Below, one piece after another: positions 24,840 through 33,108 of a stretch of 64,000 nucleotides of DNA. Below the pieces are notes generated by a model that ran no database searches, had not been told where the DNA came from, and saw nothing but the letters and a program-made list of their open reading frames with translations. The translations under genes and the position numbers were made by a program. The DNA lies in assembly GCA_900316165.1 (NCBI GenBank), contig ONBW01000004.1, positions 1 to 64,000 on the forward strand, given 5' to 3'. Source of the stretch: an uncultured Lachnospiraceae bacterium (lineage in GTDB: Bacteria > Bacillota > Clostridia > Lachnospirales > Lachnospiraceae). The first letter of the stretch is position 1. Every line of letters starts with the position of its first letter.

Positions 24840-25904
24840 TTATTTATTAAAGCAGGCGACCATGTGGCCGTTTCCTCTGTCAGTAAGGACAGGGCGTTTT
24901 GCTGCACACTCCTCAGTTGCATATCTGCATCTGGTACGGAACGGGCAGCCTGTAGGCATCTTAAGAGGTGAAGGTACATCACCCTCAAGCACGATACGGT
25001 GGCTGTGGCGTGCTGTCTCCGGATCAGGAATAGGAACAGCTGATAAAAGTGAAAGCGTATACGGATGAATAGGATTGTCGTTTAATTCATCAGCATCGGC
25101 AATCTCCATGATATGTCCTAGGTACATTACAGCAATCCTGTCTGAAATGTGATGAACAACAAGGAGGTCGTGAGCTATAAATAAATATGCGAGGCCGAGC
25201 TTATCCTGAAGCTCCTCAAACATATTTATAACCTGAGCCTGAATAGATACATCAAGAGCTGATACAGGCTCATCGCAGACGATAAACTGAGGATTTACTG
25301 CGAGAGCTCTCGCGATACCGATACGCTGTCTCTGTCCACCTGAGAACTCATGGGCATAACGCATGGCATGCTCAGCATTTAAGCCTACAGTTTCCATAAG
25401 AGCTAAGATCTTTTCACGGCGCTCGGCTCTGTTTTTATAGAGATGGTGAACATCGAGAGGCTCACCGATGATATCCTCGACAGTCATTCTAGGGTCGAGA
25501 GATGAATACGGGTCCTGGAAAACCATCTGCATTTTCTTACGGTAAGGAAGCATATTTTTCTTTACCGGATTCTTGATGATAGGAACTCCCTTTTCATCGC
25601 AGATCACATTTCCATTCTCATCGTAGACCTCTCCACTGTCGAAAAGCACATCGCCGTCGAAAACTATACGTCCTGCTGTCGGCTCGTAGAGACGTAAAAG
25701 TGAACGTCCTACTGTGGTCTTTCCACAGCCTGACTCACCAACGAGACCTAAGGTCTCACCTGGCTTTATCGTAAATGAAACATCGTCTACAGCCTTTAAA
25801 GGTACCTTGTGGAAGCCCTGAGAAACAGGAAAATACTGCTTTAAGTGGCTTACCTCAACGAGGTTTTTCTCTTCTGCCATTTTATGCTTCCTCCTTCTCT
25901 TCAA
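24840..25904 (-). CDS. oppF: Oligopeptide ABC transporter ATPase
   Basis: The 354-residue cytoplasmic ATPase powers peptide uptake together with OppD. Walker A is [13 protein letters not shown] near residues 55-67, the signature [15 protein letters not shown] near 190, and Walker [12 protein letters not shown] near 210. The C-terminal oligopeptide-transporter domain has [14 protein letters not shown], whose Cys residues in this family can bind an iron-sulfur cluster. An insertion of about 25 residues follows [15 protein letters not shown]. Its start overlaps oppD by 23 bp, so the two are coupled. Confidence 0.94.
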   Translation of the reverse strand: MKRRRKHKMAEEKNLVEVSHLKQYFPVSQGFHKVPLKAVDDVSFTIKPGETLGLVGESGCGKTTVGRSLLRLYEPTAGRIVFDGDVLFDSGEVYDENGNVICDEKGVPIIKNPVKKNMLPYRKKMQMVFQDPYSSLDPRMTVEDIIGEPLDVHHLYKNRAERREKILALMETVGLNAEHAMRYAHEFSGGQRQRIGIARALAVNPQFIVCDEPVSALDVSIQAQVINMFEELQDKLGLAYLFIAHDLLVVHHISDRIAVMYLGHIMEIADADELNDNPIHPYTLSLLSAVPIPDPETARHSHRIVLEGDVPSPLKMPTGCPFRTRCRYATEECAAKRPVLTDRGNGHMVACFNK

Positions 25905-26886
25905 AAGCTTCTTTAATATTCATAAAGCAGGCTGCCTTATGGCCCTCACCAACAGCGATCTCCTCCGGCTTTTCCCTGAGGCAGATCTTCATGGCGTTTG
26001 CACATCTGGGACAGAAGGCACAGCCATCAGGAAGATTCAGCATATTGATAGGTGTACCTCCGATAGGGATGAGCTTCTCCTTCATATTATCAGCGCGAGG
26101 GATAGAACGGAGCAGTCCCTTGGTATATTCATGTGCTGGTCTGTAAAAAATATCGTCGGCGCTTCCTCGCTCGCAGACACGACCACCGTACATAACCATG
26201 ATCTCATCGCACATCGAAGCGATGACACCGAGGTCATGGGTTACGATGATAATAGCCATACCGAGCTTTTTCTGCAGTGACTGCATCAGCTCTAGGATCT
26301 GTGCCTGGATAGTAACATCGAGAGCTGTCGTAGGCTCATCGGCTATAAGAACATCAGGCTCGCAGCAGAGGCTCATGGCGATCATGATACGCTGTCTCAT
26401 ACCACCTGAAAGCTCGTGAGGATACTGCTTCATACGGGCTTCCGGCTCGTTTACGCCTACAAGGGTAAGCATTTCTACAGCACGGTCCCATGCCTGTTCC
26501 TTGGTCTTATCAGTGTGAAGTCTTATCGCCTCGATAAGCTGCCATCCAATTGAAAAGGTAGGATTAAGCGATGTCATAGGGTCCTGGAAAATAATGGAAA
26601 TCTTCTCGCCTCTGAATTTTTCCATCTTCTTCTCGTTCCAATTAAGGATATTCTCACCGTTAAAAAGTATCTCGCCCTGAGTTACTTTTCCTGTCTCAGC
26701 AAGGATCTGCATGATAGAATATGCTGTGACAGATTTTCCTGAACCTGACTCACCAACGATTCCCATCGTCTCGCCAGGTCTTAAATTAAAATTAACGCCG
26801 TTAACGGCCTGTACTTCTCCGTTGTCAGTAAAGAAACTCGTGTGGAGATCTTTTACCTGGAGGATATATTTTTCTTCTTCACTCAT
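25882..26886 (-). CDS. oppD: Oligopeptide ABC transporter ATPase
   Basis: The 334-residue partner ATPase of OppF. Walker A is GESGSGKSVTAYS near residues 43-55, the signature LSGGMRQRIMIAMSL near 158, and Walker B VLIADEPTTALDVT near 178. The C-terminal domain includes CAFCPRCANAMKIC, again a four-Cys pattern typical of this transporter group. It lies 12 bp after oppC and overlaps oppF. Confidence 0.94.
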   Translation of the reverse strand: MSEEEKYILQVKDLHTSFFTDNGEVQAVNGVNFNLRPGETMGIVGESGSGKSVTAYSIMQILAETGKVTQGEILFNGENILNWNEKKMEKFRGEKISIIFQDPMTSLNPTFSIGWQLIEAIRLHTDKTKEQAWDRAVEMLTLVGVNEPEARMKQYPHELSGGMRQRIMIAMSLCCEPDVLIADEPTTALDVTIQAQILELMQSLQKKLGMAIIIVTHDLGVIASMCDEIMVMYGGRVCERGSADDIFYRPAHEYTKGLLRSIPRADNMKEKLIPIGGTPINMLNLPDGCAFCPRCANAMKICLREKPEEIAVGEGHKAACFMNIKEAFEEKEEA

Positions 26887-26897
26887 AATGATCTCCT

Positions 26898-27983
26898 TTA
26901 GTTAAGCTTCGTATCGAAGGCATCTCTAAGCCCATCACCTAAAAGATTAAACGCGAGCACGATAAGAGAAATGACTACAGCCGGGATGACAAGTCTCAGC
27001 GGATAGGTCTGCATCGCACCACGGGCGTCGTTAGCCAGTGAACCAAGTGAGGTAAGAGGGATATTAACACCGAGTCCGATGAAGGAGAGGTAACTCTCTG
27101 TAAAAATAGCACTCGGAATCTGAAGAGCTGTCGTAATGATAATGATAGAAAGGCAGTTCGGGATGATGTGCTTTCTTAAGATCTTTCCGTTCGGAGTTCC
27201 GATACTCTTTGCAGCGAGCACATACTCGTTGTTCTTTATCTGAAGGATCTGGCCTCTGATAAGTCTTGCCATACCTACCCAGTAGAGCAGGGCAAAAACG
27301 ATAAACATCGAGATCATATTTACACCGAGCTTAGCAAAGGAAGTACCCTTTATAAGCGGTTCCAGCCTCTCCTGCAGAACGACTGAAAGCAGGATGATGA
27401 TAAGCATATCCGGAAGTGAATATATGACATCGACTATTCTCATCATTATAAGGTCGACCGTGCCTCCGAAATATCCTGCTATAGAACCGTAGATAAGTCC
27501 GATGATAAGGACCATTACTGCGGCAACGATACCTACGACAAGAGAAACTCTCGTACCATATACGACACGGATGAAATAATCTCTTCCCATTGAGTCAGTA
27601 CCGAAGAGATGAGGGAAAAGCTTCTCTCCGCTCTCTTCCATATAAGACTGCTCGAGCTCTGAATACTCCATCGGTGCAAGGTTCGTAGCGCCCTTGTCAC
27701 GGCGTCCGTTTACAGTGATTATAGATGAATATGAATATGGGCAGATGTGAGGTGCCACAATAGCTATCGCTATAATAACAAGAAGCACGACAATACTTGC
27801 CATAGCAAGAGGATTTTTTCTGAGACGTCTCATTCCATCTTTAAAAAATGTCGTAGACTCTCCCATTACATCCTGCTGCTTTTTCTCTTCGTCAGTAGCC
27901 TTTTCAAAATCTTTGGCGTTGAATTTGCTTATATCTATCTGAGAGCTCAGGAAGGCTCTCTTTTTTAATTTTTCTTCTGCCAT
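26898..27983 (-). CDS. oppC: Oligopeptide ABC transporter permease
   Basis: The 361-residue membrane protein is one of two pore subunits. A cytoplasmic N-terminal stretch of about 55 residues precedes the first helix (ASIVVLLVIIAIAIVAPHIC). Five more helices follow. The permease coupling motif is EYVLAAKSIGTPNGKILRKHIIPN near residues 255-278, where it contacts OppD/F. Length is slightly above typical OppC (about 300) because of the N-terminal and first loop regions. It follows oppB by 11 bp. Confidence 0.93.
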   Translation of the reverse strand: MAEEKLKKRAFLSSQIDISKFNAKDFEKATDEEKKQQDVMGESTTFFKDGMRRLRKNPLAMASIVVLLVIIAIAIVAPHICPYSYSSIITVNGRRDKGATNLAPMEYSELEQSYMEESGEKLFPHLFGTDSMGRDYFIRVVYGTRVSLVVGIVAAVMVLIIGLIYGSIAGYFGGTVDLIMMRIVDVIYSLPDMLIIILLSVVLQERLEPLIKGTSFAKLGVNMISMFIVFALLYWVGMARLIRGQILQIKNNEYVLAAKSIGTPNGKILRKHIIPNCLSIIIITTALQIPSAIFTESYLSFIGLGVNIPLTSLGSLANDARGAMQTYPLRLVIPAVVISLIVLAFNLLGDGLRDAFDTKLN

Positions 27984-27994
27984 CTTGCGCTCCT

Positions 27995-28906
27995 TTAATC
28001 AAATGTGATACGTGGGTCTATAAGCTTGTAGATGATATCTGTGATAAGGTTTGCGATAATCATCAGAAGTGCTAAGAAAATCGTAACAGCCATGATATAT
28101 GGATAGTCACGGTTGTTGATACTCTGTACGAACATAGTACCAAGACCTGGGATTGTAAAAATACTCTCTACTACCATAGATCCTGTAATTATGTAGGCTA
28201 CCTCTGGTCCAAGGTAAGTGACTACAGGGATAAGTGCGTTACGAAGAGCATGTACGAAAATGATTTTAAGCTTCGGCACACCCTTGGCCTTTGCTGTCGT
28301 TATGTAATCCTGATTCAAGGCATCAAGCATCGAGGTCTTCGTAAGCCTCGTAATATATGCCATAGGATAAACCGCCAGTGATATGACAGGCAGAACATAG
28401 TTCGGATTCTTTACATCCCAGATAGGAAGAAGGTTAAGCTGCATGCAGAATAAAAGCATAAGCAGAGTTGCGAGTACGAATGATGGGATAGCGGTTCCCA
28501 AGGTAGTGAGGACTACCAAGAGTCTGTCAGGCCATTTGTTCCTCGTAAGAGCTGAAATCGAACCAAAGATTATTCCGAAGATTGTAGCGATGACTACGGC
28601 TGAAATACCGAGTCTTGCTGATACTCCGAATCTGGACTTGAGGTCCGGCCAGATCTCTCTCTGCGTCTTTAATGAAACGCCCCAGTCACCGCGGAGGAAA
28701 TTCCCCATATAGGTGAGATACTGCTGCCCTATCGGCTTGTCGAGGCCATACCTCTTTGTCAGGGTAGCGATTACTTCCTTTGTCATGGCTTTCTCTGAGG
28801 TGAACGGTCCGCCAGGGATCAGGTTCATTACAAAGAAAGTAATAGCACTTACAGCGATAAATGCTATCACTGCCATGATAAGTCTTTTTGTGATGTACTT
28901 TGCCAC
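27995..28906 (-). CDS. oppB: Oligopeptide ABC transporter permease
   Basis: The 303-residue first permease subunit of the peptide importer has six predicted membrane helices. The N-terminal MAKYITKRLIMAVIAFIAVS is normal for the family. The coupling loop DYITTAKAKGVPKLKIIFVHALRN near residues 195-218 and the C-terminal DPRITFD are typical. It is the first gene of oppBCDFA and follows a leader of about 180 nt with a T-run hairpin. Confidence 0.93.
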   Translation of the reverse strand: MAKYITKRLIMAVIAFIAVSAITFFVMNLIPGGPFTSEKAMTKEVIATLTKRYGLDKPIGQQYLTYMGNFLRGDWGVSLKTQREIWPDLKSRFGVSARLGISAVVIATIFGIIFGSISALTRNKWPDRLLVVLTTLGTAIPSFVLATLLMLLFCMQLNLLPIWDVKNPNYVLPVISLAVYPMAYITRLTKTSMLDALNQDYITTAKAKGVPKLKIIFVHALRNALIPVVTYLGPEVAYIITGSMVVESIFTIPGLGTMFVQSINNRDYPYIMAVTIFLALLMIIANLITDIIYKLIDPRITFD

Positions 28907-28936
28907 TTTACTTTTCTCCTTGTGTTTTTATTTAAA

Positions 28937-28997
28937 CGCTTTAAAGCGCTAAATCGCTATTATAAAAAAAATAAGCAGATAACCCCATCTTATCTGC
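28937..28997 (-). promoter_or_regulatory. Attenuator-like hairpin and palindrome in the opp leader
   Basis: On the minus strand GCAGATAA and TTATCTGC (28975-28997) form an 8-bp hairpin followed by TTATTTTTTTTA, a good intrinsic terminator placed between promoter and oppB. A 12-bp palindrome, CGCTTTAAAGCG (28937-28948), follows close to the ribosome site. No upstream gene needs this terminator in this direction, so attenuation of opp is likely. Confidence 0.6.
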
Positions 28998-29020
28998 ACT
29001 CCATTGTGTATACTATGAAC

Positions 29021-29045
29021 AACTGTCGGTGTACGTCGGACAGTT
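29021..29045. promoter_or_regulatory. Inverted repeat in the opp leader (possible operator)
   Basis: Seven-base arms AACTGTC (29021-29027) and GACAGTT (29039-29045) flank 11 bp, roughly 50-75 bp downstream of the opp start site. A hairpin or a repressor site are both possible. Confidence 0.35.
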
Positions 29046-29091
29046 TAAATTTTCTTCAAATATTTTTTACAATAAATTCACAACAAATCGT

Positions 29092-29119
29092 ATTATACAT
29101 TATCATGAAAAAAAGTCAA
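29092..29119 (-). promoter_or_regulatory. Promoter of oppBCDFA
   Basis: On the minus strand TTGACT (29114-29119) and TATAAT (29092-29097) are 16 bp apart. Confidence 0.7.
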
Positions 29120-29396
29120 TCAAAAGATGAGTAATACTTGATGTATAAGATGGGAAAACGCTTTTTTTGTGCTATCTTGCTATAACTTTAAAGCATTAAA
29201 GCGAAATGTAAGGGTTCCCTCAATTAATGTATATAAACACAGGATGAGGAAATTTTTCTTTATAAATATGCAAAATTATGAATAGCGAATCTCAAAGTCT
29301 TTAGATTTATGGAAACTAAATGGCTTGGGCCCCGTACTCTGCGGGTGATTCTGTCCGTGTACCGCGTACAGTTGTATTCTATAAAGTGCATTTTAA
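29120..29396. other. Intergenic stretch without a recognisable gene
   Basis: Between the opp promoter and the 91-residue gene I find no credible gene or RNA. It is A+T rich on the left; 29320-29375 is richer in G+C and has a short palindrome around GTACCGCGTAC. A reading frame there has no ribosome site. Confidence 0.4.
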
Positions 29397-29672
29397 TTAC
29401 TTGCCGAATGGCTTTATTCCAATCGACGAAAAGTAGGCTGCTCCGATTATGAATACCAGGAGATAAATCAGAACAAAAATTCCCGAAATAATAAGTCCTG
29501 CGGTCACGAGCCCGTTGCGCTTCTTTTCGTTTTTTCCGTATAAAAAGCCAAAAACTATAGAAGCGACTGCAGAGATAAGCCCTGCTATCCAGCTGAAGAA
29601 AATAAAAATATATGCTGCTATTCCAAGAAAAAAGCAAAGCAGCCTGTAAGCGATAATTTTTTTGTCTTTCAT
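29397..29672 (-). CDS. Small membrane protein of unknown function
   Basis: The 91-residue protein has three hydrophobic segments (about residues 9-27, 29-46 and 56-80) with basic KNEKKRNG between the second and third, so both ends probably differ in side. I do not recognise its family by name; the layout resembles DUF4190-type proteins. No Shine-Dalgarno sequence precedes the ATG. The promoter TTGACT-17-TATCAT ends 8 bp upstream of it, which implies a leaderless mRNA. It is divergent from the hydrolase gene. Confidence 0.65.
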   Translation of the reverse strand: MKDKKIIAYRLLCFFLGIAAYIFIFFSWIAGLISAVASIVFGFLYGKNEKKRNGLVTAGLIISGIFVLIYLLVFIIGAAYFSSIGIKPFGK

Positions 29673-29709
29673 AATAGTTTATGATAAACTAAAAAGTAAT
29701 TTCAGTCAA
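29662..29709. promoter_or_regulatory. Overlapping divergent promoters on a palindrome
   Basis: Plus strand: TTGTCT (29662-29667), 17 bp, TAAACT (29685-29690), for the hydrolase. Minus strand: TTGACT (29704-29709), 17 bp, TATCAT (29681-29686), for the membrane protein. The two -10 elements overlap inside AGTTTAT-G-ATAAACT (29676-29690), a perfect palindrome, so the two promoters should exclude each other. Confidence 0.65.
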
Positions 29710-29722
29710 TCAGGAGGAAGCT

Positions 29723-30451
29723 ATGGTTATTGTCCTTGACAGCCAGGTTATCAATTACTCACACGATGGCAATCCTGAAGGAAAGCCACTAATACTTCTG
29801 CACGGCAACGGCGAGGATCTGCATATTTTTGACGAGCTTACGGACTCTTTAAAAAATGACTACGACATCTACCGTATGGACAGCCGCGGCCATGGACTCT
29901 CTGCCTGTCCCAAGGAGCTCCATTACAAGGATATGGCCCGTGACACAGAGCTTTTCATCCGCGAACTCGCAATTGATAAACCGCTTCTTGTTGGCTTCTC
30001 TGACGGCGGAATTACTGCCCTCCTTCTCGCCATGACACGTTCTGACCTGCTCTCCGGAATAATTGTCTGTGGCGCGAACACTTCTCCGGATGCTTTTACT
30101 TTTTCATGCAGACGTGAAATAAAGAGGGCCTACAAGGCCAAGTGTAACTCTGGTGAATTCCAGAAAGACCTCGATACTGTTTCAAGTGAGATCTTTGCTC
30201 AGACAGGCGAGCTCGAAAAGCTTATGCTCACTGAGCCTGATATCTCAACCGTCGCCCTTTCCCATATAAAGGTTCCTGCACTTATCCTCGCCGGTGAAAA
30301 CGACGTGGTAAAGCTTTCTGATACCAAAAAAACAGCTTCCGCGATTCCAAACAGCAGGATGGAGATCCTGCCTGGTGAGAATCACGAAAGCTATGTAATT
30401 CACAGCACTAAGCTGGAAAAATATATCAGAGATTTTACTTATTCGGAATAA
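29723..30451 (+). CDS. Alpha/beta-fold hydrolase
   Basis: The 242-residue cytoplasmic hydrolase has the oxyanion region PLILLHGNGEDLHIF near residues 18-32, the nucleophile elbow GFSDGG with Ser at about 94, an Asp in LAGENDVV near 192, and His in GENHESY near 219. This is the Ser-Asp-His set of the family. The substrate is unknown. AGGAGG precedes the ATG. Its stop codon overlaps the end of serS by 17 bp on the opposite strand. Confidence 0.85.
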   Translation: MVIVLDSQVINYSHDGNPEGKPLILLHGNGEDLHIFDELTDSLKNDYDIYRMDSRGHGLSACPKELHYKDMARDTELFIRELAIDKPLLVGFSDGGITALLLAMTRSDLLSGIIVCGANTSPDAFTFSCRREIKRAYKAKCNSGEFQKDLDTVSSEIFAQTGELEKLMLTEPDISTVALSHIKVPALILAGENDVVKLSDTKKTASAIPNSRMEILPGENHESYVIHSTKLEKYIRDFTYSE

Positions 30452-31724
30452 GCTTTTCTTTTCCGCCCATGTAAGGCTGGAGTACCTTCGGAATGCTTAC
30501 TGTGCCGTCTGCGTTGAGATTATTCTCAAGGAAGGCTATAAGCATACGAGGAGGTGCTACTACGGTATTATTAAGAGTATTGGCAAAATACTTCGTACCG
30601 TCTGCTGCCTTTACTCTGATGCCAAGTCTTCTGGCCTGGGCGTCTCCAAGATTTGAACAGCTTCCTACCTCAAAATACTTCTGCTGTCTAGGGCTCCATG
30701 CCTCGACATCACAGCTCTTAACCTTAAGGTCTGCTAAGTCTCCTGAGCAGCACTCAAGTGTACGCACAGGGATATCCATGCTTCTGAAGAGCTCTACTGT
30801 GTAGCTCCAGAGCTTGTTGTACCAGTCCCAGGCCTCCTCAGGCTTGCAGACTACAATCATCTCCTGCTTCTCAAACTGGTGGATTCTGTAAACTCCACGC
30901 TCCTCTATTCCATGAGCACCCTTCTCTTTTCTAAAGCAAGGTGAATAGGATGTCATAGTATAAGGAAGGTCTGCCTCGTCATTTAAGGTATCCTTGTAGC
31001 GGCCTATCATAGAATGCTCTGAGGTACCGATCAGGTAGAGGTCCTCTCCCTCGATCTTGTACATCATGGCATCCATCTCCTCGAAGCTCATAACTCCGTC
31101 TACGACTGCTGAATGGATCATGTAAGGAGGAATACAGTAGGTAAATCCCTTGTTTATCATGAAGTCACGGGCATAGGCAAGAACAGCTGAGTGAAGTCTT
31201 GCGATATCGCCTAACAGATAGTAGAAACCGTTTCCGGCTACTTTTCCGGCAGAATCCAAATCGATACCACCGAAGCTCTCCATGATATCTGTATGATAAG
31301 GAATAGGGAAATCAGGAACTACCGGATCTCCGAATCTCTCGATCTCCTGGTTGCAGGAGTCATCAGGTCCTATAGGTACTGAAGGATCGATGATGTTCGG
31401 GATTACCATCATATCATCGTGAACCTTCTGTGAGTATTCCTTTTCCTTCTCCTCAAGGTCAGCAAGCCTTGCTGCATTCTCAGTAACCTGAGCCTTAACA
31501 GCCTCTGCCTCGTCCTTCTTTCCCTGAGCCATCAGGGCACCGATCTGCTTAGAGAGCTTGTTTCTTGATGCACGGAGCTCATCAGCCTCTGCCTTTGTCT
31601 CACGGCTCAGCTTGTCATACTTGATGACCTCATCCACAAGTGGAAGCTTCTTGTCCTGGAATTTCTTTTTGATGTTCTCGCGGACAGCGTCCGGATTCTC
31701 ACGTAAAAACTTAATGTCTATCAT
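30435..31724 (-). CDS. serS: Serine-tRNA ligase
   Basis: The 429-residue class II synthetase charges tRNA-Ser. The N-terminal MIDIKFLRENPDAVRENIKKK begins the long coiled-coil arm (to about residue 110) that grips the tRNA long variable arm. Motif 2 is CFRKEKGAHGIEERGVYRIHQF near 265-286, and motif 3 with the invariant Arg is ANTLNNTVVAPPRMLIAFLE near 385. It lies 20 bp after glyA. No T-box leader is seen in front of this gene pair. Confidence 0.97.
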   Translation of the reverse strand: MIDIKFLRENPDAVRENIKKKFQDKKLPLVDEVIKYDKLSRETKAEADELRASRNKLSKQIGALMAQGKKDEAEAVKAQVTENAARLADLEEKEKEYSQKVHDDMMVIPNIIDPSVPIGPDDSCNQEIERFGDPVVPDFPIPYHTDIMESFGGIDLDSAGKVAGNGFYYLLGDIARLHSAVLAYARDFMINKGFTYCIPPYMIHSAVVDGVMSFEEMDAMMYKIEGEDLYLIGTSEHSMIGRYKDTLNDEADLPYTMTSYSPCFRKEKGAHGIEERGVYRIHQFEKQEMIVVCKPEEAWDWYNKLWSYTVELFRSMDIPVRTLECCSGDLADLKVKSCDVEAWSPRQQKYFEVGSCSNLGDAQARRLGIRVKAADGTKYFANTLNNTVVAPPRMLIAFLENNLNADGTVSIPKVLQPYMGGKEKLIPNK

Positions 31725-31744
31725 AATTGCCTCTCTATAAAAAA

Positions 31745-32995
31745 TCAGAAGAATTTTGCTGAAAGCGGATACTTATCTGTAAGAGTCTTGATAATCTCCT
31801 TAGCCTTCGGTATTCCTGATTCTTTTTCATTTATTACGTCGGCTATAGCCTCTGCAACCTTGTCGAAGTCATCCTCCTTAAGGCCACGGGTTGTAGCTGC
31901 CGGTGTTCCGAGACGGATACCGCTGGTTACGAACGGACTCTGCGGATCGTTTGGAACTGTATTCTTATTTGCTGTGATGTGAGCCTCATCAAGCCAGGCC
32001 TCAACCTCTTTTCCTGTAAGGCCGTTCTTTATAAGGTCTACAAGCATCAGGTGGTTATCTGTGCCGCCTGATACGATGTCTACTCCTCTGTTCATAAGGC
32101 CGTTGCAGAGTGACTGCGCATTCAGGATGATCTGGTGAGCATAGTCCTTAAACTCAGGTGACATAGCCTCCTTGAAGCATACAGCCTTTGCTGCGATTAC
32201 ATGCATCAGAGGGCCGCCCTGGATTCCCGGGAAGACAGCCTTGTTAAGCTTATATTTCTTTGAAGCCTCCTCAGTAGCCATGATCATGCCACCACGTGGT
32301 CCGCGGAGTGTCTTATGTGTAGTCGTAGTAACGATATCTGCATAAGGAACTGGTGACTGATGATAGCCTGCTGCCACAAGGCCTGCGATATGAGCCATAT
32401 CAACCATAAGAACTGCGCCAACCTCGTGAGCAATCTCTGCGAACTTAGCGAAGTCGATTGAACGGGCATATGCTGAAGCACCAGCGATGATCATCTTTGG
32501 CTTGCACTCCTTTGCGATTTTCTCTACCTCATCGTAGTCGATGAAGCCCTGATCATTTACTCCGTAAGGAACAATATGGAAATAATGTCCTGAAAAATTA
32601 GCCGGTGAACCGTGAGTTAAGTGTCCGCCGTGGTCAAGGCTCATGCCCATGATCGTATCTCCAGGCTCACAGACTGCGTACTCAACAGCCATATTTGCCT
32701 GAGCGCCGGAATGCGGCTGAACATTTACATACTCAGCCCCAAAAAGCTTCTTCGCTCTCTCACGGGCAAGGTCCTCAACTACATCGACCTTCTCGCATCC
32801 ACCATAGTATCTGTGTCCAGGATAACCCTCAGCGTACTTGTTCGTAAGTATCGAACCCATAGCGCTCATTACAGCCGGGCTGACCCAGTTCTCAGAAGCG
32901 ATCAGCTCTATGTGGCTCTGCTGTCTCTCGTACTCATCGCAGATAGCCTGCGCGATTTCAGGATCTTCATTCTTGATGTCTTCGATAGTGTACAT
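31745..32995 (-). CDS. glyA: Serine hydroxymethyltransferase
   Basis: The 416-residue pyridoxal-phosphate enzyme converts serine and tetrahydrofolate to glycine and methylene-tetrahydrofolate, the one-carbon donor for ThyA. The cofactor Lys lies in [15 protein letters not shown] near residue 228. [15 protein letters not shown] near 32-46 and [15 protein letters not shown] near 54-68 are typical. It is paired with serS downstream, which makes metabolic sense through serine. Confidence 0.97.
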   Translation of the reverse strand: MYTIEDIKNEDPEIAQAICDEYERQQSHIELIASENWVSPAVMSAMGSILTNKYAEGYPGHRYYGGCEKVDVVEDLARERAKKLFGAEYVNVQPHSGAQANMAVEYAVCEPGDTIMGMSLDHGGHLTHGSPANFSGHYFHIVPYGVNDQGFIDYDEVEKIAKECKPKMIIAGASAYARSIDFAKFAEIAHEVGAVLMVDMAHIAGLVAAGYHQSPVPYADIVTTTTHKTLRGPRGGMIMATEEASKKYKLNKAVFPGIQGGPLMHVIAAKAVCFKEAMSPEFKDYAHQIILNAQSLCNGLMNRGVDIVSGGTDNHLMLVDLIKNGLTGKEVEAWLDEAHITANKNTVPNDPQSPFVTSGIRLGTPAATTRGLKEDDFDKVAEAIADVINEKESGIPKAKEIIKTLTDKYPLSAKFF

Positions 32996-33037
32996 AGTTC
33001 CTCCATTCAGGAATTAATCTTAGTCGCAACATGAAAA

Positions 33038-33066
33038 ATTATAGCATAAAACCGAGGCAGGGTAAA
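33038..33066 (-). promoter_or_regulatory. Promoter of glyA-serS
   Basis: On the minus strand TATAAT (33038-33043) lies 17 bp after a weaker TTTACC (33061-33066). The -35 element falls in the loop of the secDF terminator. Confidence 0.55.
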
Positions 33067-33078
33067 CCCGGCCTCGGT
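33047..33078 (-). terminator. Terminator of secDF
   Basis: ACCGAGGC (33051-33058) pairs with GCCTCGGT (33071-33078), extended by GGG/CCC bases, and TTTTA follows in the minus direction. The glyA promoter overlaps it. Confidence 0.8.
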
Positions 33079-33108
33079 TATTTTTTAATGATATTTAATT
33101 ATGGGAGA

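Noticed and set aside
29260..29637. A 125-residue minus-strand frame overlapping the 91-residue membrane protein gene
   Set aside because: The 91-residue frame has a promoter, a membrane-protein pattern and a clear start; the longer frame is irregular and basic.
32996..33108. T-box leader for glyA-serS
   Set aside because: The T-box sequence TGGNACCGCG is absent and the leader is too short; only the secDF terminator and a promoter fit.
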